64,000 nt of DNA, from positions 248,001 to 312,000 of the forward strand of contig JAGNLV010000004.1 of assembly GCA_017999435.1 (NCBI GenBank), read 5' to 3'. How positions within the stretch are numbered: the first letter of the stretch is position 1; each line of letters opens with the position of its first letter. This DNA comes from Candidatus Zixiibacteriota bacterium (lineage in GTDB: Bacteria > Zixibacteria > MSB-5A5 > GN15 > FEB-12). The notes beneath the pieces are model-generated. The model was not told where the DNA came from and searched no databases. It saw only the letters and a list, made by a program, of their open reading frames with translations. Positions 9,233 to 15,979 of this stretch are shown one piece after another. Position numbers and translations under genes: made by a program.

Positions 9233-9640
9233 TCACCGCACCGACACCGTTAAACCCCGGAAAACCGGGCCGTGTTCCACGACCGCGTGCATCGCTTTCT
9301 TATCGTATGGCCCGTACGCATTTGACCGGCCATACACTTCCGCTGTGCGGCAGGCAGGGTCGATAGCGAGATATCCGCCGCCGCAAACCCGGGCGTTAGC
9401 TGTGTACAACGCATACAGATCGGGCTCGTGTTCCCAGCCTGAGGGGATGCGGCGTTCGCTGCAGAACTGCGCGACCAACCGAGCGTGGTACGGGTAGTCA
9501 GCTAAACGGCCGAAAACCAGATGAATTTCGTCCGCCAACTCGATGAGTACGAATTTGCACCGGATCACGGTCCGGCTGTCCGGCGCTTCCGTGCCGGCCA
9601 GGTCGACTACTTTCACCCGGTCGGCCTCCCACTTGCTCAT
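9233..9640 (-). CDS. Janus/Ocnus (PHPT1-like) family protein
   Basis: A 135-aa protein resembling the Janus/Ocnus family, whose animal member PHPT1 is a protein phosphohistidine phosphatase. Seen in the sequence: a CKFVLIEL first strand, LADYPYHARLVAQF with His52 at the place of the catalytic His of PHPT1 (AEYHADIYDKV in the human enzyme), the glycine loop CGGGYLAID (86-94), and VYGRSNAYGPYDK (102-114), which matches the YGYSMAYGP block of PHPT1. Its ATG overlaps the PHP gene stop (ATGA), so the two are co-translated. The family assignment is from recognised motifs. Phosphohistidine phosphatase activity is an inference, since bacterial members are poorly studied. Confidence 0.75.
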   Translation of the reverse strand: MSKWEADRVKVVDLAGTEAPDSRTVIRCKFVLIELADEIHLVFGRLADYPYHARLVAQFCSERRIPSGWEHEPDLYALYTANARVCGGGYLAIDPACRTAEVYGRSNAYGPYDKKAMHAVVEHGPVFRGLTVSVR

Positions 9641-10689
9641 GCTTCCACCCTGATGTGATTGGAGAAGATCCAGCCGCGCCTGCCCTTCCAGGCTTCCACC
9701 CGGTAAATGCCGGGAGCGTCGAGCCGGTGGATCAGTTCCTGACCCTCGTTTTCCACGGTCGTGCAGCCGTCGTGCACGAGCCGGATCCTGGCCCGCGCGG
9801 GCAGCTCGATCCGCATGTGCGCCGTCTCGGTCAACTCGATCGTCCCCCCGGAGGGCACGCGCCGGCGGCCGTTGTCGGCGCAGAAGAGGAACCGGTCGGC
9901 CTGACCCCAGCGGACGTTGGCGCCGAAGGCGCGGCAGTCGCGGATGGCTTCGTAGAGCTGATCCCGGGCGGCGACGAAGTCGCGGGACATCGGTTCCGGC
10001 AGAATGATCGTCATGCGGAGGCACTTGAAATGGACCTTGTACGGGAAGATCGCGAACCGGAAGGGCCCGACTTTGATCGGGAAGGCGTGGGCGTCGGCGC
10101 CGACGATACCGACACACTTGCGCTTCCGGCTGATCTCATCCCAGCGGCGGAGGATGCGGTCCGAGGGGCCGATCATCGACCGGCGCGGGGCGAAGGCCAT
10201 GGCCAGGCGGTTGCGCGGCGTGAGCCGCTCCATCCATTCGGACATCTGGTTCCAGAGCTCGATGCCGGTGAAACCCTCGACCGACCAGTCGTCCCACGGG
10301 TAGGGGGGAAATTCGGGCATGGAGTTGCGGATCTCGTCGGGATGCGCCATGATGCCGATCGCCCCGTCGGCCGCTCCCGCCGCCACGTACTGGCGCGCAG
10401 AGAGCGAGGGCGGATACACGCCGGGGGACCCGAACAGCAGGTAGTGGTGGCGATCCCTCTCGTCGTTGTGTTCGTAGCCGATCACGACGAGCGTGTCGCC
10501 GTACATCCCCTCTCCCCCGCGCTGCCGGTTGGAGAGAGTCATGTGGTCGGCGAACATCATGAAATCGAGCCCGACCTCGCGGCCGAGGGCGATCACCTCC
10601 TCGAGCGGGAGGGTACCGTCCGATTCGGTCGTGTGGATGTGCACGGCGCCGGTGTAGTGATACCAGTCGCCGACCTTGCGCTTATCCAT
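9637..10689 (-). CDS. PHP-domain metal-dependent phosphoesterase
   Basis: Probable metal-dependent phosphoesterase (350 aa). PHP motifs are in order: HIH with Asp (His17, His19, Asp24), ADH (Asp48, His49), GYEHND (Glu73, His74), AHP (His116) and a terminal GADAH (Asp199, His201). These supply the usual trinuclear metal site. Residues from about 245 to the end form a separate beta-rich domain with GYR- and LI-type strands, possibly an Ig-like accessory domain. There is no signal peptide, so it is probably cytoplasmic. The start overlaps the transporter gene by eight bases and the end overlaps the Janus-family gene by four. The substrate is unknown; polymerase-associated PHP functions are unlikely because the protein stands alone. 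Confidence 0.85.
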   Translation of the reverse strand: MDKRKVGDWYHYTGAVHIHTTESDGTLPLEEVIALGREVGLDFMMFADHMTLSNRQRGGEGMYGDTLVVIGYEHNDERDRHHYLLFGSPGVYPPSLSARQYVAAGAADGAIGIMAHPDEIRNSMPEFPPYPWDDWSVEGFTGIELWNQMSEWMERLTPRNRLAMAFAPRRSMIGPSDRILRRWDEISRKRKCVGIVGADAHAFPIKVGPFRFAIFPYKVHFKCLRMTIILPEPMSRDFVAARDQLYEAIRDCRAFGANVRWGQADRFLFCADNGRRRVPSGGTIELTETAHMRIELPARARIRLVHDGCTTVENEGQELIHRLDAPGIYRVEAWKGRRGWIFSNHIRVEA

Positions 10690-12001
10690 GGCGGGACCGT
10701 TCCGTACGAGGGACTTTGCGAAAGATGATCAATCCGACCGCCATCATCACCACCAGCGACAGTACTGCCACCTTGTACGGCAATTTGGCCTGTCCCGATG
10801 GCGACAATGCGAGGAGGTCCGAGGCAAAGCGGCCGAGCGGACGGTCGGCGCGGAAGAGGTAGACCGAGCTGGTCCAGATGAGCGGTCCGGCGACGGCGGC
10901 GGCGCGCCCGGAGATAGAGAAGAGGCCGAAAAACCGCCCGAGCTCGTCGTGCGGAACCAGTTCCCCCAAGAGCGGGCGCGAGACCGTCCACAACCCGCCC
11001 AGCGCCACCCCGACGACCGACCCGAGGATCCAGACAACCGTCATCGTATCGGTCGATACAAAGACGACGAGCGCGGCGATCCAGAGCCACACGATGCCGG
11101 CCAGGAGCCGTTTGAGCACCACCCGCTCGGCGATCTTGCCGATCACCACCGATCCGATCACAGCCGAGACGGTCGAGATGATAAGAAACGCGGTGATCCG
11201 GCTGTCGTCCAGCGCGAGCACCACGGAGCAGTAGAGCCCGATGTTGATGACGACCGTGGCGACCGCATCCTCGAAAAAGTAGTCGGCGATGAGGAACCGG
11301 AGCACGCCGGGGTATTTCTTCGTGTTGCGGATTCCCTCCCAGACTTCGCGATAGGCCCGGGCCAGGCCGGAAGCCTGCGGCGAAGGACTGGGCCGCTCCC
11401 GCACCCAGAGGAAGAGCGGCAGCGAGAGCAGCAGAAACATCACGGCGGTGGGCACGAACGCCCCCGCCTTGCCGCCGGGCGTGACGAAAGGAACCGTCAG
11501 TCCGAAGAGCTCGCCGCTGACAAACGGCAGCACCAGCACCATGCCGAGAATCGACCCGACGTACCCCAGCGACACGCCGAAGCCGGAGACGAACCGCGCC
11601 GCCGGGCCGTCCGCCACCGAGTACAGCAGCGCGTTGTAGAAGGGCTGGCCGGCCTCATAGGAGAAGTTGGCCAGAACAAACAGAGCGACCAGCACGATCA
11701 GCGCTCCCGGCGGCACGAGGGCCATCCCCCCCACCGCGAGGCAGCAGGTGAGCGTGAAGAGAAACACGAAGAGCTTCTTCTTGACCGAGTGGTCCGACAT
11801 CGCCCCGAAGGCCGGCAGAAGCAGGGCCGCGAGGAACATCGAAAGAGCGAACGGGATATCGAACCAGCGGTCGTCGCGGCCGAGGTCTTCGACGATGTAC
11901 CGTTTGAGGTAGAGCGAAGTGATGTTCATCGAGTAGATCGTGTTGGCGAGATCGTAGAGCGACCACCCGATGACGTCCTTCCGCCCGATAGTTGAGGCCA
12001 C
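10682..12001 (-). CDS. UMF1/Atg22-like MFS transporter
   Basis: Major-facilitator membrane protein of 439 aa with about twelve hydrophobic helices. The N-terminus IGWSLYDLANTIYSMNI matches the UMF1 (Atg22-like) signature W-x-LYD-x-AN-x-x. RFVSGFGVSLGYVGSILGM in the N-half and a GLWTVSRPLLGELVP loop in the C-half are also typical. The start chosen is a GTG at 12001 preceded by AGGA eight bases upstream; the frame stays open further back, but only inside the HD gene. Substrates of bacterial UMF1 proteins are largely unknown. Overlap with the PHP gene suggests a shared metabolite pathway. Confidence 0.82.
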   Translation of the reverse strand: MASTIGRKDVIGWSLYDLANTIYSMNITSLYLKRYIVEDLGRDDRWFDIPFALSMFLAALLLPAFGAMSDHSVKKKLFVFLFTLTCCLAVGGMALVPPGALIVLVALFVLANFSYEAGQPFYNALLYSVADGPAARFVSGFGVSLGYVGSILGMVLVLPFVSGELFGLTVPFVTPGGKAGAFVPTAVMFLLLSLPLFLWVRERPSPSPQASGLARAYREVWEGIRNTKKYPGVLRFLIADYFFEDAVATVVINIGLYCSVVLALDDSRITAFLIISTVSAVIGSVVIGKIAERVVLKRLLAGIVWLWIAALVVFVSTDTMTVVWILGSVVGVALGGLWTVSRPLLGELVPHDELGRFFGLFSISGRAAAVAGPLIWTSSVYLFRADRPLGRFASDLLALSPSGQAKLPYKVAVLSLVVMMAVGLIIFRKVPRTERSRHG

Positions 12002-12009
12002 GCGCAGTC

Positions 12010-12579
12010 CTATAGCTGGAGGTCGCTCCGGATTGTCATCATTCCGGCGTGCACCAGGAGGAGGAACTCCTCGAGTTCGAGTCCGAGGCTGGTGCAGGCC
12101 GCCATGTTGTCGCGCGAGGCGCCGGCGGCGAAGCGCTTTTCCTTGAAGCGCCGCAGCATGAAGTCGGCGTCGATCACGTCGAGCCGCTTGGCTGGATGCA
12201 TGAGCACGCAGGCGACGATGAACCCGGTCGCCGGGTCGGTGGCGAAGAGCGCCCAGTCGAGCCGGCTGCGGCATGGCACGTGGCCGGGGTGGGCGCGGAT
12301 CGCATAGAGCATCGCGGCCGGCAGGTGATAGGGCTGCAGCCAGCTCTCCGTGACGAAGGTGTGCGCCCCGGCGTCGCCGACCGTCTCGTTATAATCGAGA
12401 TCGTGGAGCAACCCGGTCAGGCCCCACAACCCGACATCCTCGCCCAGCCGCTCCGCCAGCCGGCGCATCCCCGCCTCCACGGCGAGAATGTGTTTGAGGA
12501 GATTGGTGTGCCCGATCTTCTCCAGGACGAGCCGGAAGGCTTCCTCGCGGGTGAGGCCGATGTCGCTCCGGTCGGTCAT
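12010..12579 (-). CDS. HD-domain hydrolase
   Basis: Predicted metal-dependent HD phosphohydrolase, 189 aa from the ATG at 12579 (MTDRSDIGL). An in-frame ATG 12 codons upstream is less likely. The N-terminal LTREEAFRLVLEKIGHTNLLKH and the metal motif GLLHDLDYNET (His59-Asp60), with His30, His97/His100 and Asp115 (FATDPATG), match the small stand-alone HDIG-type family. It is the first gene of a four-gene minus-strand unit, with nine bases before the transporter GTG. The likely reaction is phosphomonoester or nucleotide hydrolysis; the substrate is not predictable. Confidence 0.8.
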   Translation of the reverse strand: MTDRSDIGLTREEAFRLVLEKIGHTNLLKHILAVEAGMRRLAERLGEDVGLWGLTGLLHDLDYNETVGDAGAHTFVTESWLQPYHLPAAMLYAIRAHPGHVPCRSRLDWALFATDPATGFIVACVLMHPAKRLDVIDADFMLRRFKEKRFAAGASRDNMAACTSLGLELEEFLLLVHAGMMTIRSDLQL

Positions 12580-12654
12580 GACGCCCAATAAAGGCCCTGC
12601 GCAGAAGCGTGTCAAGGAACGATGCGGCGGCCCGCCCGCTCCCCGCCGCAGGCG

Positions 12655-12679
12655 GCCGCCGGACCACCGGTCCGGCGGC
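12655..12679. repeat. perfect 11-bp inverted repeat, possible terminator
   Basis: GCCGCCGGACC, loop ACC, then GGTCCGGCGGC between the subtilase and HD genes. A T5 run follows on the plus strand (12684-12688) but none on the minus strand, where both flanking genes lie. The orientation is therefore unclear. It may end subtilase transcription without a T-tract, or stop antisense transcription. Confidence 0.5.
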
Positions 12680-12707
12680 GCGGTTTTTCCCCGCCGGGGC
12701 AGAGAAC

Positions 12708-14585
12708 CTACCTCGGCGTCGCCAGTCCCATCGTCTTCTTGGGATTTATGAGCTTTACCGCCCGGTCCCCGACTTGTTTTTCGTCGCAGCCGCTGAGGAT
12801 GAGTTCGCGGACCTGAGCCGGGGTGAGCTCCGGCTTCAGGGCGAGGACTTTCGCGGCCAGGTTGACGACCTGCGGCGAGGCCTGGGAGGTGCCGGAGAGC
12901 TTCATGCGGTCGCCCCCGGGCACGAAACTCTCGACCTCGAAACCGTTAGCGTAGCAGTCGACGTTGCCGAAGGAGGTGAAGCCGGTTTCGTCGCCGGCCT
13001 GGTCGACGGCGCCGACGACGATGATGTTGGGGAGGTCGAAAGCGCTGGGGATGACCTCCTCGAATTTCACGTCATTGTCCTCGTTGCCGGCGGCCGTGAC
13101 ATAGAGGATCTCCGGCGTGTTCTGCATCGCGGCATAGAGCCCGCTCCGGCCGATTTCGAAAATCTGCCGGGCCAGTTCCCGGCGCTCCTCAGGCGTCCCG
13201 CCGGCGTTGTGCGCTTCGAGCGCCTGCTCGACGCTCGCGAGCGACCCGCCCCAGCTCATGTTGACCACCCGCACGCCGTGCTTCCGGTAGTACGCAATCG
13301 CTTCGTCGGCGGCGGCGGAGTCTTTCCGGGCCTGCTCGAGCGTGGGTTTCTCGGGGACGAGGGTATACCCGAAGGTGAGGCGGGAGGGCATGAGGCGGAT
13401 GTAGGGGTTGCCGGCCATGGCGATTCCCGCCACGTGTGTGCCGTGGCAGTAGTTGCCGTAGAGGGCGATGTTCTGGATGAACGTCTGGGCCTCGGCCTGC
13501 TGCAGCCCGCTCAGTTCCTGCTTGAGCTCCGCCGCTTCCTTACTGTCCACGGCCATGCTGATGTCGGTCAGTCCCTTCATCTGCCGCTGCAGGCGCGGGC
13601 GCTCCGCCCCCACTTCGCCGATCGGGTACAGCAGATCCGGGGTTTTGTCGGAGTGGAGCGTGTAGGCGATGCCGTGCACATCGTCGACAAACCCGTTCCC
13701 GTCATCGTCACTCCCGTTGCCGGGGGTCTCGTCCGCGTTGGTCCACAGCACCTGGGCGATCGCGGGGATCTCGGTGTCGAGCCCGGAGTCCCAGATGGTC
13801 ACGAGCACCGGCTGTCCCCCCTCGCTCCCGCTGAGCGCGACCTGGCGCTCGGCCCAGATGTCCGGTTTGTCGACCGCGTGCGCAGCCAGGTAAGCGTCGA
13901 TCACCCCGGCGATGGATTCCCGGTAGGGGATGATCGTCCGAAGCATGGTGGCGGTTTTCAGCAGCGAGAGCGCGACGTCCTTGCTGATGACGCCGCCGGT
14001 CGAGTCGACCAGCGGCTGATATTTCGATTCCGCCAGTCCGAGGACGAGGTTCTCGGACATCATTTCGGCCATCCCCTTGGTCGACCGGAGCTGGGCCTCG
14101 ACGACATCGTAGGGCAGAGCGTTGACGAGCGCGGCGTAGGCGGTCCGATAGGCCTCTGGGCGCTGAGCCTCCGGCGCCGCCATAGCCGCCGCGTAAGCCC
14201 GGCCGGTCAGACCGGTCGTCAGCTTCTGCGCCTCCTTGTCCTCCAGGTCGCGAACGGCGGCGATATGGGTCTCGTAGGCTGCGAAATCCGCCTCCAGGAG
14301 CGCGATCGCGCCGAGGTCGGAGTGGTAGTTCTTGATGGTCGTGGCATCGGGGATCTCGTAGCGCTCGAGGTCGGCCAGCAGATCCGCTTTCACGGCCGCC
14401 GCGAGCGCGGCGAGCGCCTCCGGATTAACCGGGACCTCAGCGGCCTTGACCGCGATTCGGTAGGTGTGGCGGGGGAGGTCATCGAGCTTCTCGATCTTGA
14501 TCTTGTCGGCCGCGCGGCCGGTCAAGGCCAGGCCGCCAAGCAGAATCGCGAGAGCGGCGAGGGAGAAGAGCAGTGAACGTCGCAT
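12708..14585 (-). CDS. secreted subtilisin-like serine protease (S8)
   Basis: A 625-aa exported protease. The N-terminal signal peptide (about residues 1-25) has a long Leu/Ala core ending near GRAAD. Residues 26-250 form an uncharacterised Ala/Leu-rich helical region, perhaps a propeptide. The catalytic triad is visible: Asp266 (VTIWDSGLD), His381 (CHGTHVAG) and Ser567 (GTSQASPQV), with oxyanion Asn501 (AAGNEDND). The Asp-His interval (115 residues) is longer than in subtilisin and contains a charged helical insert at about 325-370 plus a Ca-site-like GSDDDGNGFVDDVHG. AAGGAG lies just ahead of the ATG. It ends without an obvious anchor or sorting domain. Confidence 0.92.
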   Translation of the reverse strand: MRRSLLFSLAALAILLGGLALTGRAADKIKIEKLDDLPRHTYRIAVKAAEVPVNPEALAALAAAVKADLLADLERYEIPDATTIKNYHSDLGAIALLEADFAAYETHIAAVRDLEDKEAQKLTTGLTGRAYAAAMAAPEAQRPEAYRTAYAALVNALPYDVVEAQLRSTKGMAEMMSENLVLGLAESKYQPLVDSTGGVISKDVALSLLKTATMLRTIIPYRESIAGVIDAYLAAHAVDKPDIWAERQVALSGSEGGQPVLVTIWDSGLDTEIPAIAQVLWTNADETPGNGSDDDGNGFVDDVHGIAYTLHSDKTPDLLYPIGEVGAERPRLQRQMKGLTDISMAVDSKEAAELKQELSGLQQAEAQTFIQNIALYGNYCHGTHVAGIAMAGNPYIRLMPSRLTFGYTLVPEKPTLEQARKDSAAADEAIAYYRKHGVRVVNMSWGGSLASVEQALEAHNAGGTPEERRELARQIFEIGRSGLYAAMQNTPEILYVTAAGNEDNDVKFEEVIPSAFDLPNIIVVGAVDQAGDETGFTSFGNVDCYANGFEVESFVPGGDRMKLSGTSQASPQVVNLAAKVLALKPELTPAQVRELILSGCDEKQVGDRAVKLINPKKTMGLATPR

Positions 14586-14679
14586 GCGGGCTCCTTATGT
14601 CAGACGTGTCGCACCATGTTATTGCTGCGTTTGTACGTTTCGGGGCGGGGTTTGGTTGCGGGCGGCCGGGAAACAAGAC

Positions 14680-14704
14680 GGCCCGCCGGGGAAACCGACG
14701 GGCC
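14680..14704 (-). terminator. terminator of the SRP RNA transcript
   Basis: GGCCCG-CGG/CCG-CGGGCC stem with one internal mismatch and a five-base loop. On the minus strand it is followed by a short T-rich stretch (GTCTTGTTT). It lies about 8 bases beyond the predicted 3' end of the SRP RNA. Confidence 0.65.
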
Positions 14705-14711
14705 GCGATTT

Positions 14712-14985
14712 TACTGTGCACCCACCGTTGAGCCGCCCCCGGACAACCCTCGAGGCAGTTGGCTCCAACCGGGCGCTCCCGCAACACACGGAACGGACTA
14801 CTTACGGCTGCTACCTTCCGGTCCTGACCGGGTTCATAGGTTTCCGTTGTACGGGACCCAGCCTTCAACACCACTTACCCGTTGGCGAAGTCCGGCGACC
14901 GCACCCGCGGGTGGGAATTCGGCCCCGGTATAGCGGGTTCCGGGTACAGGGCACCGCTAACTCCCCGCCTAGCACAGGCTCGTCG
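14712..14985 (-). ncRNA. ffs: large-type bacterial signal recognition particle RNA
   Basis: RNA component of SRP, which targets nascent membrane and secreted proteins through Ffh. On the minus strand the domain IV core is unmistakable: GAACCCGGTCAGGACCGG followed by AAGGTAGCAGCCGTAAG (about 14806-14840), the asymmetric loop and GGAA-type apical loop recognised by Ffh. The 5' part begins around TGTGCTAGGCGGGGAGTTAG and GTGCCCTGTACCCGG, which match the Alu-domain consensus of the large (about 270-nt, Bacillus-type) SRP RNA rather than the 4.5S form. The 5' TGTGC can pair with GCACA at the 3' end. Boundaries are approximate, within about 10 bases. Confidence 0.92.
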
Positions 14986-15012
14986 CACGAGCGAACAGCC
15001 GGTGACAACAAT

Positions 15013-15031
15013 GGCCTCCTTGCGGGAGGCC
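15013..15031 (-). other. hairpin between tRNA-Ala and SRP RNA
   Basis: Perfect 7-bp stem GGCCTCC/GGAGGCC with a five-base loop. On the minus strand it is followed by ATTGTTGTC, a poor T-tract. It could be a leaky terminator or a processing signal in a tRNA-SRP RNA co-transcript. No promoter-like pair was found between it and the SRP RNA. Confidence 0.5.
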
Positions 15032-15065
15032 GGTCCACTGCTGTCGCGCACGCGCTATTTTTAAG

Positions 15066-15138
15066 TGGAGCAGATCGGGATCGAACCGACGACCTCAACG
15101 TTGCGAACGTTGCGCTCTCCCAACTGAGCTACTGCCCC
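15066..15138 (-). tRNA. tRNA-Ala (anticodon CGC)
   Basis: Complete 73-nt cloverleaf on the minus strand. The acceptor is GGGGCAG/CTGCTCC with discriminator A, the D-stem GCTC/GAGC, the anticodon stem CAACG/CGTTG with loop TTCGCAA (anticodon CGC, codon GCG), and the T-arm GTCGG-TTCGATC-CCGAT. A G3:U70 pair, the main alanine identity element, is present. CCA is not encoded (CTT follows the discriminator). This is a plausible isoacceptor in a GC-rich genome. Confidence 0.97.
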
Positions 15139-15162
15139 AGGGATCTTCACATCACGGCCCAT

Positions 15163-15191
15163 ACTATAATCGTCCCGGAAGGATTTGCCAA
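15163..15191 (-). promoter_or_regulatory. promoter of tRNA-Ala / SRP RNA
   Basis: Minus-strand TTGGCA (15191-15186), 17-base spacer, TATAGT (15168-15163). The predicted start is about 18 bases before the mature tRNA 5' end. Confidence 0.75.
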
Positions 15192-15224
15192 GCGATTTTT
15201 TCCGGCCCCGTCTCTCCCCCTCTC

Positions 15225-15839
15225 CTAGTAGAGGAGTCCTGCCCGGAGAAAGAGGGAGGGTGCGATTTTCACGTCCACGGCACTGTTGCCCCCGCTCGGC
15301 GCGGCCATGAAACCGAGCTCGAGCACGACCGCCCACTTCCCCCGCGGGAGGAGCACCAGTTCGCTGAACGCCTTGAGAGTGAGGTACGTAGTGGGGCGCA
15401 TGAAGCCGATGTCGGCCAGGTAGCCGAGCCCGACCGCGGCCCCCGGCCGCCAAGCCAGCCGCTGATGGTGCTTGTAAAAGGCGAGCTTGAACCCGGCCGC
15501 CACATCGATAAACCGCTCGCTGAGGGGGTGGAACCGCAAGTCGTAGATGTCGACGGAGAATAGGAGAAGAAAAGCGCGGGTCAGGGGGACATCGAAAAAC
15601 ACCTGTCCGCTGGGAGCAGCCTTGGGATCAAGCTCCTTGCCCGCCACGGCCACCGAATCCCAGGGCGTGGGTCGCCCGGTGAGAGTCAGGGCGCCGGTGT
15701 TGATCAGCCCCAGCTTCAGGCCCACCCCGCCGTGGGCGATGACTTTCGGCACTCCGTCGGCCCGCGTCGGCGCCGCCGAAGCGGAGGCCGGGAGCAAGAG
15801 CAGGCCGAGAACGAGGGCGCGTCGAAGTTGTTGCCGCAC
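15225..15839 (-). CDS. putative small outer-membrane beta-barrel protein
   Basis: Exported protein of 204 aa, not assigned to a named family. The signal peptide is clear: RRALVLGLLLLPASASAA, with cleavage near residue 23. The mature part alternates hydrophobic and polar residues in strands with Gly turns (GVGLKLGLINTGALTL, VVLELGFMAAPSGG) and ends in LFLRAGLLY. That pattern fits an 8-stranded outer-membrane barrel. The start is a GTG at 15839. It is convergent with nothing and stands alone between the tRNA promoter and divergent dnaX. Function is unknown. Confidence 0.7.
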   Translation of the reverse strand: MRQQLRRALVLGLLLLPASASAAPTRADGVPKVIAHGGVGLKLGLINTGALTLTGRPTPWDSVAVAGKELDPKAAPSGQVFFDVPLTRAFLLLFSVDIYDLRFHPLSERFIDVAAGFKLAFYKHHQRLAWRPGAAVGLGYLADIGFMRPTTYLTLKAFSELVLLPRGKWAVVLELGFMAAPSGGNSAVDVKIAPSLFLRAGLLY

Positions 15840-15942
15840 AAGGGGGGCCTTTCGATAGAGGATTTTCTCGCCACATAGACAGGAATTACCTGCTGTTTGT
15901 CAATACGAATAGCGGCGCCCTTCGGACGCGGAAAAATTGTGA

Positions 15943-15971
15943 TTGGGAATGAGGCAGATATTGCATATACT
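15943..15971 (+). promoter_or_regulatory. promoter of dnaX-ybaB-recR
   Basis: TTGGGA (15943-15948), 17-base spacer, TATACT (15966-15971). The predicted start site falls only a few bases before the dnaX ATG at 15980. If this is the real promoter, the GGAGAG at 15972-15977 would be mostly lost from the mRNA and dnaX would be nearly leaderless. Confidence 0.55.
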
Positions 15972-15979
15972 GGAGAGTT

